Shown in pieces: positions 50,501 to 59,988 of a stretch of DNA of 64,000 nucleotides. Source of the stretch: Planctomycetales bacterium. GTDB taxonomy: Bacteria > Planctomycetota > Planctomycetia > Planctomycetales > Planctomycetaceae. Location of the stretch: NCBI GenBank assembly GCA_026400835.1, contig JAPLOA010000048.1:124001-188000 (forward strand). Direction: 5' to 3'. The notes beneath the pieces are model-generated. The model had not been told where the DNA came from. It worked only from the letters and a program-made list of their open reading frames with translations, and searched no databases. Every line of letters starts with the position of its first letter. Within the stretch, counting starts at the first letter, position 1. The translations under genes and the position numbers were made by a program.

Positions 50501-51433
50501 CTAGTTCAGAGTCATGGACTTCAGAAACGGAAATTGGTCCGCGTTCTGAAGACCGTCTGTGGAAAGGCCTTCGGCGTACCAGGCAGGATTGCTCTGGAAT
50601 CGTTGACGATTGGCTTCATTCTGGAAAAAAAATAGTCGTCCTTTATAGATCGAGCCCAGCTCAATCGCCCCGACTTCAGCGCGACGAGCGATCTGAAGCT
50701 CGACAGGATCGCAGCCATGCAGACGAGGAATGTATTGTTCCGGACTGGCCAGAAATAGTTCACGCTCTTCCGGCGACTGGAAGAAGTAATCAACTCCCAG
50801 ATAATTGCCGACGAACTCTTCCTTGCCCTTGACCCATTTCTGTTCTTTCTGCATGGCAACCGGCGAGTAACCGCCAAGCCCAACGACATAGCCTTCACGT
50901 TTCACCAGCAGGCATGGGCGAAGGTTCTCATCCAGAGAATCGGAACTGGCAGTTTCATTCGCGGAGCCCAACAGAGTTTTTACGTTCTGCAGGCGAGCCA
51001 GATAATCAGTCAATGAGGTTCCGCCAACGTAGCGCCGCAGCTCTTTGCCATCATCACCCACGAACACTTCAGTCGGCAACGATGAGACGCCGTACTGCGA
51101 AATGAGTTCGGGATGGTGATCTGCGTTGATTTTGACAGCAATGACTTCGGTCCCCAGGACGTTCAGCACAGAGTCCTGATTCATCACTGACGATTCCATT
51201 GTGCGACAAGCTCCGCACCAGTCAGCTTCGAAATGCAGCAGCAGCGGCAGTTTCTTTTCGAGAGCGATTGCTTTCGCTTCTTCAAATGAGTGCATCCACT
51301 GTTTCACAGCAGATACTTTGGCAGCGGCCATCGGATCGGGCATGCCGGCGATTGGCATCTCCACAACATCCATGTCCGGCGCAAAGGTCAAGATCGTGAT
51401 GGACAGAGCCATCAGCGTACTCACGGAGATCAT
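50501..51433 (-). CDS. Exported thioredoxin-like protein with C-terminal YHS-like region
   Basis: 310 aa from ATG 51433 (AAGGA 8 bases upstream; another ATG lies 9 bases earlier). Signal peptide (MISVSTLMALSITILTFAP). Thioredoxin fold with redox centre ADWCGACRTMES (C73/C76) and cis-Pro segment SSLPTEVFVGDDGKELRRY. The second half (about 165-305) has LVKREGYVVGLGGYSPVAM and LHGCDPVELQ then KGRLFFFQNEANRQRFQSNP, like two YHS-type metal-binding repeats. Likely periplasmic disulfide or metal-centre chemistry. The function of the fusion is not known to me. Confidence 0.8.
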   Translation of the reverse strand: MISVSTLMALSITILTFAPDMDVVEMPIAGMPDPMAAAKVSAVKQWMHSFEEAKAIALEKKLPLLLHFEADWCGACRTMESSVMNQDSVLNVLGTEVIAVKINADHHPELISQYGVSSLPTEVFVGDDGKELRRYVGGTSLTDYLARLQNVKTLLGSANETASSDSLDENLRPCLLVKREGYVVGLGGYSPVAMQKEQKWVKGKEEFVGNYLGVDYFFQSPEERELFLASPEQYIPRLHGCDPVELQIARRAEVGAIELGSIYKGRLFFFQNEANRQRFQSNPAWYAEGLSTDGLQNADQFPFLKSMTLN

Positions 51434-51593
51434 CCGCAGCATCCTTTCATTCTATCGGAAGGTCGCGGCACTTCCGTCCTGAAAGGCCCCGCGATCGACA
51501 GAGACCAATGTGGTCTCAGGAGTAAAACACGGGCCTCATGCCCGTTTCCATTTCAACGGTTTGCGTTTGTCCTGCAGAACTACGCCCACCGAA

Positions 51594-51626
51594 ATTGATG
51601 CCTCAGGCGTGGCCTGAGGCATCAAT
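51594..51626. terminator. Perfect 15-bp hairpin after cysC
   Basis: ATTGATGCCTCAGGC (51594-51608) and GCCTGAGGCATCAAT (51612-51626) around 3 bases. It lies 21 bases beyond the cysC stop on the minus strand. The T tract is short, so it may be a repeat hairpin that slows or ends transcription. Confidence 0.55.
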
Positions 51627-51647
51627 CCATCCCTGCAGTCAACCAGA

Positions 51648-52259
51648 CTAAGCTGGCAGAATGCCCTTTGTGGTCAGGTAAGCAATAACTTCCCGAGCCA
51701 GTGCTTCAATCCCTTTGTTGTCAGAATCCAGAACGAGTTCCGGGTTCTCAGGGGCTTCATAAGGAGCGCTGATGCCGGTGAAATTCTTGATTTCGCCAGC
51801 GCGAGCTTTCTTGTAGAGACCTTTAGGGTCACGAGATTCGCAGGTTTCCAAGCTGGCCTGAACCATGATCTCGATAAACTCACCCTGTGGCAGCAACGCA
51901 CGCACGAGGTCCCGGTCAGCCTTGTAAGGAGAAATGAAGGCTGTCGAAACGATTGTCGCGGCGTCGGCGAACAACTTGGAAACTTCACCGATCCGGCGAA
52001 TATTCTCCGTGCGGTCTTCCGGTGTAAAACCAAGATTCTTGTTCAGTCCCATGCGGATGTTGTCGCCATCCAGAACGAAAGTATGCACTCCGCGTTCGTG
52101 GAGCAACTGATCCACCGCATTGGCGATCGTGCTCTTTCCGCAACCGCTCAGACCGGTAAACCACAGAACCGCACCGCGATGCCCGTTCAGCTTCTGTCGA
52201 TCTTCGCGAGTAATGTTGTGTGCATGCCATGTAACGTTAGTCGCCTTCTGTTCAGCCAT
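51648..52259 (-). CDS. cysC: Adenylylsulfate (APS) kinase
   Basis: 203 aa from ATG 52259 (GAAGG beside it, GGAG further up); the frame stays open upstream without family resemblance. Phosphorylates APS to PAPS in sulfate activation. P-loop [12 protein letters not shown] (35-46), [31 protein letters not shown] and the substrate-lid region [16 protein letters not shown] are all present. No cysN/cysD in the window. PAPS would serve sulfation or sulfate assimilation; the sulfatase in the window is unrelated by position. Confidence 0.95.
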   Translation of the reverse strand: MAEQKATNVTWHAHNITREDRQKLNGHRGAVLWFTGLSGCGKSTIANAVDQLLHERGVHTFVLDGDNIRMGLNKNLGFTPEDRTENIRRIGEVSKLFADAATIVSTAFISPYKADRDLVRALLPQGEFIEIMVQASLETCESRDPKGLYKKARAGEIKNFTGISAPYEAPENPELVLDSDNKGIEALAREVIAYLTTKGILPA

Positions 52260-52820
52260 CCTTCGTGTGACTCCAGCAAAATCTCGTGTGACTTGTTTGA
52301 AATGCCCGATCCCAAATCCATTTTTAGGTCGGCAGTGCCAACTCACGTGCATCCTTTGGCGACCCGCCTTCGGACTTTTCTTCAATGCTGCCAGACTCTT
52401 CCGGTCAGCACGGTCGCGTGAACGGGGGATCATAGGGAAGCAGGTCATAGCCGCAAACCGTCTCACGACTCCCCGTCCATTCTGGCCAACTTTTCCCATA
52501 AAAGAACTGAATGCATGTGCATTATTCGCCAGAATCTATGCGATGCTGCGGAGCCTGGGATGACTGCGTAGTAAGGAATTGGCGTCCGGCTGGGATTTGC
52601 CCGGTCCGAAAGGACTCCAACAAACGGGTTGCTGCTGAAGTCGCGTATTGAGAGTTTTCGCTTAACGGCGAGCCCCGGTCTTCCGGATGTGGTGTGGCTC
52701 GTTCGGCGTTAAAACGGGGCGATCGCAGGTTTCTGGGCATCGGCGGGCCAACAGGGCCAGTCGGGCTCAATTGAAATTGCAGATTCGAAATCTCAAATCG
52801 GGGTGCGGAGTTGTCCAATA
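52260..52820. other. Intergenic between lepA and cysC
   Basis: No gene supported. The open frame upstream of cysC (to 52499) is probably not translated. Nothing else recognised. Confidence 0.35.
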
Positions 52821-52856
52821 AAAACAGGCCCGAAGTGTTTGCTTCGGGCCTGAGTA
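52821..52856 (-). terminator. Intrinsic terminator of lepA
   Basis: CAGGCCCGAAG (52825-52835) pairs with CTTCGGGCCTG (52842-52852) around 6 bases; read on the minus strand it is followed by TTTTTATT. It lies about 30 bases after the lepA stop. Confidence 0.88.
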
Positions 52857-52883
52857 AATCATTGAGCAGCAATCAGGAGAACG

Positions 52884-54686
52884 TTAATCGTCCTTCGCTG
52901 ATTCCAGCACTGTCAAAAACGCCTTCTGTGGGATCTCGACTTCGCCGAATTGTTTCATGCGCTTCTTACCCTCTTTCTGCTTCTGCAGCAGCTTACGTTT
53001 TCGGGTAATGTCACCGCCGTAACACTTCGCCGTCACGTTCTTGCTGAGAGCAGAGATGGTTTCGCGAGCGATCACGCGAGAACCAATGGCCGCCTGAATG
53101 GCAATTTCGAACTGGTGCTTGCTGATTTCTTCCTTCAGTCGCTTCACGAGGGCTCGACCACGACGTTCCGCGTTGGAACGATGCACGATTGTTGACAACG
53201 CATCGACACGACTGCCTTTGACGAGAATATCCATCTTCACAAGGTCGGCGGCGGCGAAACCGATGATCTCATAATCCATCGTCCCGTAACCCGAAGTCAC
53301 GCTCTTGAGCTTGTCGTACATATCGTACACGATTTCGCTGAGAGGCAGTTCATAGATGATCTGTGCACGAGTTGGGCCAAGATACTCAGTGCTGCGATAG
53401 ATACCGCGTCGATCCTGACACAGCTGCATGATTGTTCCCACGTGCTGCGAAGGAACGATGTAGCTGACTTTGGCAATCGGTTCGCGGAACTCTTCGATGA
53501 TCCCTGCATCCGGAACGTCCTGGGGATTGTCGATCGTCATGATGCCGCCATCGCGTTTGACGATCTGATAAGTCACGTTCGGAGCAGTCTGGATCAGGTC
53601 CATATCCTGCTCTTTTTCCAGACGCTGCTGCACAATTTCCATGTGCAACATGCCGAGAAATCCGCAGCGGAAACCGAATCCCAAAGCATCGCTGGTTTCA
53701 GGCACGAACGAGAAGCTGGAGTCATTCATCGACAGCTTCTGCAGTTCTTCTCGCAGAGCTTCAAAGTCTGTGGCGTCGATCGGGAACATCCCGCAGAACA
53801 CCATCTGCTTTGGCTTCTGATAACCAGGCAGCGGTTCGGCCGCCGGGTTGTGGAACAATGTTACTGTGTCGCCGACAGTGACTTTGCTCAGCTCCTTCAA
53901 GCCCGTCAGAATGTACCCCACCTGACCAGGCCCCAGCTCATCGCAGGCCACCATGTTCGGACGGAACTGACCGATCTCCAGAACTTCATTGACGACCTGT
54001 TCTCGCATAAAGCGGACTTTGTCGCCCTTCTTCACACTGCCGTCAAAAATTCGCACGTACGTGATCACGCCGCGGTAATTATCGTACTTACTGTCGAAAA
54101 CAAGAGCCTTGAGCGGTGCGTCGGGAGTTCCCTTGGGCGGCGGGATCTTCTTGACGATCGCTTCGAAAACACTCTCGATATTCAGACCCACTTTGGCACT
54201 GACACGCAGAGCATCCGTGGCATCAAGGCCGAGAACAGTTTCCACTTCTTCCAGAACTTCGTCGACGCGAATGACGGGCAGGTCGATCTTGTTCACGACC
54301 GGGATGATTTCCAGGTTCACAGCAATCGCAGCGAATGCGTTCGCCACAGTCTGCGCCTGAACGCCCTGAAATGCATCAATCAGTAACAAGGCCCCTTCGC
54401 AGGCGGCGAGACTGCGGTTGACTTCGTAGTGAAAGTCAACGTGCCCAGGAGTATCAATCAGGTTCAGTTCGTAAACCTGACCGTCCTGATTCCAGTTAAT
54501 CGTCACCGACCGTGCCTTCACGGTGATGCCGCGTTCTCGTTCGATATCGAGATCATCCAGGATCTGGGCTCGAAATTCACGCTGAGTAATCGTACCGCTC
54601 TTCAGCAGCAACTGATCTGCCAGAGTACTCTTGCCGTGGTCGATGTGAGCAATAATGCTGAAGTTGCGAATGAACTTAGGATCCAT
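52884..54686 (-). CDS. lepA: Elongation factor 4
   Basis: 600 aa, full length. Ribosome-bound translational GTPase. G1 AHIDHGKSTLADQLL (13-27), switch ERERGITVKARSV, G3 DTPGHVDFHYEV, G4 NKIDLP, then EF-G-like domains and the LepA-specific C-terminal domain with NVTAKCYGGDITRKRKLLQK. Start ATG 54686, without a clear ribosome site. Single gene ending in a strong terminator. Confidence 0.98.
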   Translation of the reverse strand: MDPKFIRNFSIIAHIDHGKSTLADQLLLKSGTITQREFRAQILDDLDIERERGITVKARSVTINWNQDGQVYELNLIDTPGHVDFHYEVNRSLAACEGALLLIDAFQGVQAQTVANAFAAIAVNLEIIPVVNKIDLPVIRVDEVLEEVETVLGLDATDALRVSAKVGLNIESVFEAIVKKIPPPKGTPDAPLKALVFDSKYDNYRGVITYVRIFDGSVKKGDKVRFMREQVVNEVLEIGQFRPNMVACDELGPGQVGYILTGLKELSKVTVGDTVTLFHNPAAEPLPGYQKPKQMVFCGMFPIDATDFEALREELQKLSMNDSSFSFVPETSDALGFGFRCGFLGMLHMEIVQQRLEKEQDMDLIQTAPNVTYQIVKRDGGIMTIDNPQDVPDAGIIEEFREPIAKVSYIVPSQHVGTIMQLCQDRRGIYRSTEYLGPTRAQIIYELPLSEIVYDMYDKLKSVTSGYGTMDYEIIGFAAADLVKMDILVKGSRVDALSTIVHRSNAERRGRALVKRLKEEISKHQFEIAIQAAIGSRVIARETISALSKNVTAKCYGGDITRKRKLLQKQKEGKKRMKQFGEVEIPQKAFLTVLESAKDD

Positions 54687-55232
54687 AAGTGTACAAGCAC
54701 GAATTCAGAGGGAGGGGCAAATCAGAAACAGAATGCTTTGTCTAACTGAACGCTTTGTTGACCCGATCAACGGGTTGGAAACCATTTGTCGGTGCTCGGG
54801 AGGTTGGCCCTGACGCAATTGGTCACCGACACAAATTTCCGGCGCAATTTGGCGAGAAACGGCCTATCGCGGCAATCGTGTATGGTAGCGCAGGGCGGTA
54901 GCATTGGTCGAGCCCTGACCGGGTGGATTCGCAGCGCTGGCAAGAGTTCTGTCCACGAAATCGCTATTCTCTATCGCTTTCGCAGCGTTGTTGGCTGGTT
55001 CAGACTCGGATTTAGACAATCTTTTCGGTTGGAACCGATTGGATTTCTTGCCGTAGTTCGCGATGTTGGCGGATATTGGGCAGGTTATCTTTTGCCGGCC
55101 GAACGTGATTTTTCAGTGAATTCGCGGAACCAATGACGGGACGAAATGGCCCCGCAGCCGTTATTCTCCGTCCGCGAGTCGTCGAATTTGTGAACTTGGT
55201 TGATGGATATCTTTTGAATCAGGAGGTCATTG
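54687..55232. other. Divergent intergenic between lepA and pyk
   Basis: 546 bases. Should hold both promoters. One plus-strand frame (54786-55136) is open but unrecognised and lacks a ribosome site. A CAGGGC/GCCCTG pair near 54889-54915 could form a hairpin. No known riboswitch recognised. Confidence 0.35.
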
Positions 55233-56708
55233 ATGTCGGGTTCGGTTCCGTTGCGTTCGCTTGTCCGTCAGAAGCTGGTGAAGACGCGTATTATTGCCAC
55301 GTTAGGTCCGGCCAGTGAATCAATCGAAATGCTGCGACAACTGGTGATCGCGGGGGTCGATATCTTTCGACTGAACTTCGCGCACGGAAGTCATGCGTGG
55401 TTGTCAGAACTGGTTCACAAGATCCGTCAGGTCTCGGCGGAGCTGGAATGTCCTATTGGAATTCTGGGTGATCTCTCCGGCCCGAAGATTCGTCTGGGCG
55501 AAGTCACAGGCGGAGAAGTTCTCTGCAACGAAGGTGCGGAATTTCGTTTCATCCGCGGAAAGGTATCGACGTCTCCGACAGATTTGACCTGTACTTACGA
55601 GCCACTCATCGACGACGTCAGGCCGGGCGATCGTATTCTGCTGGCTGATGGTACCGTCGGCATGGTTGTCATGGAGAAAGATCCGGATCTGCAATGGATT
55701 CGCTGCACCGTGTTTCAGTCAGGGAAGATTCGCAGTCGACAGGGTGTGAATCTGCCGGGCGTGGCTCTGAGCACTCCCAGCGTGACGGAAAAAGACCGCA
55801 AAGATCTTGAGTGGGCTCTGCACAATCATCTCGACTTTATCGGGCTGAGCTTTGTGCGGCAGGCGGAAGATATTCGCAGCCTGCATAAGCTGATTGAGTC
55901 GCATCATCCGAAGGTCACCCCGCTGATTGTCGCCAAGATCGAAAAGACGGAAGCGATTGATGATCTGGAGAACATCCTTGACGCGACCGATGCCGTCATG
56001 GTGGCTCGCGGAGATCTGGGTGTCGAGGCGGAAATCAGCCGTGTCCCGATCCTGCAGAAGCGGATCATTCGTCGCTGTAACGAATTGCGTATTCCAGTGA
56101 TTACCGCGACGCAGATGCTGGACAGCATGCAGTCGAATGAACTGCCGACTCGTGCCGAAGTGACCGACGTGGCCAACGCGGTGCTCGATGGAACGGACGC
56201 GGTGATGCTCTCCGGCGAAACGGCCATCGGTGCTCATCCGACGCAATGTGTGCGTATGATGGATCGCATCGCGTCAGAAGCGGAAACATTGATTGAACCT
56301 GCAAATTTCAGCGACGTGCGCGACGACGAAACTCGCCGAGCACGCCCGATCACGGAAGCGGTGGCTCGGGGGACCATTGCGGCTGCCGAATATCTGCAGG
56401 CCGACCTGATGGTCGTCGCCACGGTCACGGGCAGAACCGCACTCGCATTGTCTCGCATGAGAAGTAAAGTGCCGATTGTTGCATTCACCGATCGAGAAGA
56501 TGTGGCTCGTCGCATGTGCCTGTACTGGGGTGTGACGCCGTTACTGAATCGAGCAGTCCAGCAATCAGCCGATACTCTGCTGCAGTTCGTCATCAGTTGG
56601 GGGCAGAAGAATCAACTGCTGAAATCCGGCAGCAAGCTGATCGTCGTGGGGCATACGAACTGGCTCGGGGAAACTCACGACCTGATGATGGTGCATGTGG
56701 TGCCGTAG
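55233..56708 (+). CDS. pyk: Pyruvate kinase
   Basis: 491 aa. Last step of glycolysis: phosphoenolpyruvate + ADP to pyruvate + ATP. Seen: TRIIATLGPASES and FRLNFAHGSHAWLSEL, GDLSGPKIRLGEV (ADP/K site), the B domain, VAKIEKTEAIDDLENI, MVARGDLGVEAEI and VITATQMLDSM, then the C-terminal regulatory domain with ADLMVVATVTGRTALALSRM. ATG 55233 is fixed by AGGAGG six bases upstream, the best ribosome site in the window. Repeat-rich DNA follows its stop. Confidence 0.97.
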   Translation: MSGSVPLRSLVRQKLVKTRIIATLGPASESIEMLRQLVIAGVDIFRLNFAHGSHAWLSELVHKIRQVSAELECPIGILGDLSGPKIRLGEVTGGEVLCNEGAEFRFIRGKVSTSPTDLTCTYEPLIDDVRPGDRILLADGTVGMVVMEKDPDLQWIRCTVFQSGKIRSRQGVNLPGVALSTPSVTEKDRKDLEWALHNHLDFIGLSFVRQAEDIRSLHKLIESHHPKVTPLIVAKIEKTEAIDDLENILDATDAVMVARGDLGVEAEISRVPILQKRIIRRCNELRIPVITATQMLDSMQSNELPTRAEVTDVANAVLDGTDAVMLSGETAIGAHPTQCVRMMDRIASEAETLIEPANFSDVRDDETRRARPITEAVARGTIAAAEYLQADLMVVATVTGRTALALSRMRSKVPIVAFTDREDVARRMCLYWGVTPLLNRAVQQSADTLLQFVISWGQKNQLLKSGSKLIVVGHTNWLGETHDLMMVHVVP

Positions 56709-57190
56709 GTTTGAGTAACGTTGAAGCCGCAACCGCTACCGGGTACGCCGGGGTGGCGTGGAGTTAGGCCGGACTTGCCGCAATGGGGCGTGTCCTGAGT
56801 TGTCAAAACTTTGGAATTGCAACGAGATTCGGTGAGACCACTATCGATCTGATTTCGCCTCGTAGAGGCGGCAGCAGGTAGCCCCAGGCTTTAGCCTGGG
56901 GAAGACGTTAGAAAATCAACATGAAGCCGTGAAACGGCGACAGCAGTGTGTTGCCATCGTTGAAAAAACCATCGCTGTCACCGTTTCACGGCTGATGGAT
57001 CGCGTTTTCGGCTCCCACCCCAGGCTGAAGCGTGGGGCTACGTGCTGCCCTACGCTGCGAAGTCCTGCCCGGCAGGCAGGACCTACAGAGATTCGCGGCG
57101 ACGCCTTCTGGAACATCACCTCACGGCGTTGCTTTACAGGGGCGACCGGGACTGTATCCTGCCTGATCCTGATTCTTCTCTGAGGTGACC
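56709..57190. other. Intergenic, repeat-rich
   Basis: Holds the nested palindrome at 56870-57049 and a small hairpin (TCCTGCC/GGCAGGA, about 57063-57080). No gene. Confidence 0.45.
56870..57049. repeat. 180-bp nested palindromic element
   Basis: Outer arms start GGCAGCA (56870) and end TGCTGCC (57049), with TAGCCCCAGGCTT matching AAGCGTGGGGCTA; inner arms AGCCGTGAAACGG (56925 on) and CCGTTTCACGGCT (to 56993). The inner arms match over 19 of 20 bases. Looks like a REP/BIME-type non-coding element. Confidence 0.65.
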
Positions 57191-57445
57191 ATGAATTCAC
57201 GCAACTCCCGCAACGGCTTGATTTTATTCGCCGTTTACCTGCTCTTCTATGGCGGGTTCGTCTTTATCAATGCGTTTGATCCGGCCAGCATGGAGCGAAC
57301 GCCGATTGCCGGGCTGAACCTCGCCGTGCTATATGGGTTTGGCCTGATCATCGGGGCCGTTGTACTGTCGGCGATCTACGGAGTTCTTTGTGGGGACGCA
57401 TCTGGCAACAGCTCGGCCTCAGACCAGCAGGAGCCAAAAGCGTGA
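57191..57445 (+). CDS. DUF485 small membrane protein
   Basis: 84 aa from ATG 57191 (GAGGTG just upstream). Two membrane helices (NGLILFAVYLLFYGGFVFIN and LYGFGLIIGAVVLSAIYGVL) in the order of DUF485, the YjcH-type protein that accompanies ActP. It is co-translated with the symporter gene: its stop overlaps the GTG start (GTGA). Its C-terminal Asp/Gln/Glu tail is soluble. Role: helper of the acetate permease, not proven. Confidence 0.85.
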   Translation: MNSRNSRNGLILFAVYLLFYGGFVFINAFDPASMERTPIAGLNLAVLYGFGLIIGAVVLSAIYGVLCGDASGNSSASDQQEPKA

Positions 57446-59403
57446 TTTACGAATCATCAATTCTTGCTGTCACGATCTTTCTTGCATTCGTTGGCTTTAC
57501 TTTGGGACTCAGCTTCTGGCTGGGTGGCAAAGCCAAATCATCAGAAGGCTACTTCGCGGCTCATGGTCAGATCCCCTGGTTCGTCAACGGCATTGCCTTC
57601 GCCGGAGATTATCTTTCTGCGGCTTCGTTCCTCGGCATCTGCGGGATGATTGCCTTCTACGGCTACGACGGGTTCTTGTACTCCATTGGATACCTTGCTG
57701 GCTGGATTGTCGCGCTGTTTGTTGTCGCGGAACCGATGAAGCGGCTGGGAAGATTCACGTTTGCGGATGCTCTGGATTCGCAGTTCAACTCAAAAGGCAT
57801 CAAGCTGGCCGCCGGGATTAGTACGCTCGTCGTGAGCGTGTTTTACCTGATCCCGCAGATGGTCGGTGCGGGTGCTCTGGTGACACCACTGCTGGGATTT
57901 CCGCAATGGGTTGGTGTTGTGATGGTTGGCGCTGTTGTCATCCTGATTGTGGTCACAGCGGGAATGCTTTCCACCACGTGGGTGCAGTTCCTTAAAGGTG
58001 CGTTGCTGGTTGTGTTCAGTGCGATCCTGACATGGATGATTCTGCAACGAGGATTTAAGGTGGAGAAAGGCGGGAACGACGGACATGAGTTCCAGACGTT
58101 CCGCATTACGACTGATGATCTGACCAACGGCGACGGAAAGGTTGGCAGCCTTGAAAAGGTTGATGTGGTTCCGGCCGACAACGGCTGGGAAAAGTTCGAC
58201 AAGAAGTACGTTCGGCTGCAGAACCGGGAAACTCAACTGATCACTGTCTGGATGATGAAGGAGCTGACGGAGAAAGACGGCCCGAATCTCGAACTGACTG
58301 AAGTTCAAACGCTGTCCAAAGCGAAAGACGGAACGATCTTTGTGAACGGCCAGAAGAAGGGCGATAAGAAAGGCGAACCGGAACTGTTTGCAGTCGGACA
58401 CGTTGTCGAGCTGCCTGATGGAAAGACAGAAACAGGTCCTCTGTCAGCGATTGATTTCTTCAGAACTCTGCAGCAAAGCAAAGTTGTGCTGTGGCGAAAC
58501 GAAAAGGTTGTGCATGCGGACAAGACTGAAACGACCGTCTACTATCCGAAGATCACAACCGGAGCGGAAGTTCTGCGACCGGGTGAGCATCCCACGTTTA
58601 AAGGGATTCGCAGTGAGAAGATGTTCGACAAGGTTAATTTTCTGTCGCTGATGCTGGCTCTGTTCTGCGGCACGGCATCGCTGCCACACATTCTGATTCG
58701 TTATTACACGGTGAAGGACGCGAGTAGTGCTCGCAAGAGCACGATTGTTGGTATCACCAGCATCGGTCTGTTTTACGTGTTGACGCTGTATCTGGGTCTG
58801 GGAGCAATGACCAGCGGAACTTTGGATGTGAGCGAGGAGAACATGGCGGCTCCGCTGTTGGCGAAGGGCATGAACACCTGGCTGTTCGCGGCGATTTCTG
58901 CCATTGCTTTCACTACAGTGTTGGGCACGGTCAGCGGTTTGATTCTGGCGGCCGCCGGTGCAGTCACTCATGACCTGCTGGGCAGTGCCTTCGGAGTTAA
59001 GATGACCGACACGGAGAAAGTTCGAGTTGCGAAGATGTCTTCGGTCGTCGTAGGAGCCATCGCCATTGTTCTCGGGATCCTTTTCCAGAAAATGAATCCC
59101 ACGTTTCTGGTCGGCTGGGCATTCAGCGTCGCGGCATCTGCGAACCTGCCATCGCTGGTGATGATTCTATTCTGGCCCAAGGTCACGAAGCAGGGAATCG
59201 TGGCCGCCATTGTCGTGGGCATGGTTTCGTCCATGACCTGGATCTTGCTCAGCGGTGAAGCGTATTCCAAGGTCTACGGCCTCGACGCCGCTGCCGCGAT
59301 CGTGCCCTTCAGCCAGCCTGGGATCCTGACGATTCCTCTGGGCTTTTTGACGCTGGTTGTGGTTTCGCTTCTCACAACCGGGCGACAGCAAACAGCCGCG
59401 TGA
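57442..59403 (+). CDS. actP: Acetate permease-like Na+/solute symporter with large insertion
   Basis: 653 aa from GTG 57442 (AGGAG 8 bases upstream). Sodium:solute symporter fold with ActP marks: FAGDYLSAASFLGICGMIAF, TTWVQFLKGALLVVFSAIL, FCGTASLPHILIRYYTVKDA and TTVLGTVSGLILAAAGAVTH. E. coli ActP is about 549 aa; here residues about 206-398 form a hydrophilic, Lys/Glu/Asp-rich domain in the loop where E. coli has only about 50 residues, and it looks like a folded soluble insert. Takes up acetate or short monocarboxylates by family. Operon with DUF485. Confidence 0.88.
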   Translation: MIYESSILAVTIFLAFVGFTLGLSFWLGGKAKSSEGYFAAHGQIPWFVNGIAFAGDYLSAASFLGICGMIAFYGYDGFLYSIGYLAGWIVALFVVAEPMKRLGRFTFADALDSQFNSKGIKLAAGISTLVVSVFYLIPQMVGAGALVTPLLGFPQWVGVVMVGAVVILIVVTAGMLSTTWVQFLKGALLVVFSAILTWMILQRGFKVEKGGNDGHEFQTFRITTDDLTNGDGKVGSLEKVDVVPADNGWEKFDKKYVRLQNRETQLITVWMMKELTEKDGPNLELTEVQTLSKAKDGTIFVNGQKKGDKKGEPELFAVGHVVELPDGKTETGPLSAIDFFRTLQQSKVVLWRNEKVVHADKTETTVYYPKITTGAEVLRPGEHPTFKGIRSEKMFDKVNFLSLMLALFCGTASLPHILIRYYTVKDASSARKSTIVGITSIGLFYVLTLYLGLGAMTSGTLDVSEENMAAPLLAKGMNTWLFAAISAIAFTTVLGTVSGLILAAAGAVTHDLLGSAFGVKMTDTEKVRVAKMSSVVVGAIAIVLGILFQKMNPTFLVGWAFSVAASANLPSLVMILFWPKVTKQGIVAAIVVGMVSSMTWILLSGEAYSKVYGLDAAAAIVPFSQPGILTIPLGFLTLVVVSLLTTGRQQTAA

Positions 59404-59474
59404 AGTCGCGCGGCCGTTAGGCCGGATGGGGCTTTCGCAGAGGGCAGCGTGCTAAAACGACCCCCTCACCCCAG

Positions 59475-59550
59475 CCCTCTCCCCCAATTTTTGCAAGAAA
59501 GCTGCCACGTCACACCCCAGCTGCATCCGCAAAAAATCGGGGGAGAGGGG
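59475..59550. repeat. Inverted repeat of the 'CCCTCTCCCC' type
   Basis: CCCTCTCCCCCAATTTTTGC (59475-59494) faces GCAAAAAATCGGGGGAGAGG (59529-59548), with one or two mismatches, around 34 bases. Common in intergenic DNA of various bacteria. Confidence 0.6.
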
Positions 59551-59576
59551 GCAACATGGCGCTGTCCAGTTAGGAC

Positions 59577-59891
59577 CAGTCCCGAAATAAGTTCCCTGAA
59601 TCACAACCCGACGCGTAAGTTTTGAAGTTGCGATTTTGCGTCTATCCCAACCCGCTGCGTGAGCGAGGGATTGTGTTTTAGCGTTTTAGGCAGTGTTTGC
59701 GTAAATCCCTCGCTGACGCTTCGGGTTATGATAAATCCCGGTGTTTCTCCGCAAGCGAACAACCGCAGCGCCGAAACGCGCAACTTCAAAACGCGTAAGC
59801 GAGGGATCGGTGTCTTGTAGAGAAATCCCTCACGGACGTTTCGGGTTGTGATTTTTAGCCGTAGTAGAAACAGGATGTTATTTCGGGACTG
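59577..59891. mobile_element. MITE-like element, 315 bp
   Basis: Ends in 14-base inverted repeats CAGTCCCGAAATAA (59577-59590) and TTATTTCGGGACTG (59878-59891). Inside are five related motifs in both orientations, of the AACCCG...GCGTGAGCGAGGGA type (59600-59630, 59644-59672, 59703-59732, 59781-59807, 59823-59853). No transposase. Non-autonomous element, or a cluster of repeats captured between the ends. Confidence 0.65.
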
Positions 59892-59988
59892 TTCCTGAGC
59901 CTCTGCGGAGTTCTCAGGCGGGCGGTGAATCAATATGCTCAGCATTTCCTGATCACTCCCCCTGGTTTTGTCATAGTCCATTTCCCCA

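Larger units (their letters stand above)
59404..59988. other. Intergenic, filled with repeats
   Basis: Nearly all of it is accounted for by the hairpin at 59475-59550 and the MITE-like element at 59577-59891. An open frame on the minus strand across it encodes repeat-derived peptides and is not a gene. Confidence 0.5.

Noticed and set aside
54786-55136. 116-codon plus-strand frame between lepA and pyk
   Set aside because: No ribosome site, no family, lies in the expected promoter region.
59600-59860. Possible CRISPR array because of recurring motifs
   Set aside because: Motifs alternate in orientation, vary in length and have no regular spacers.
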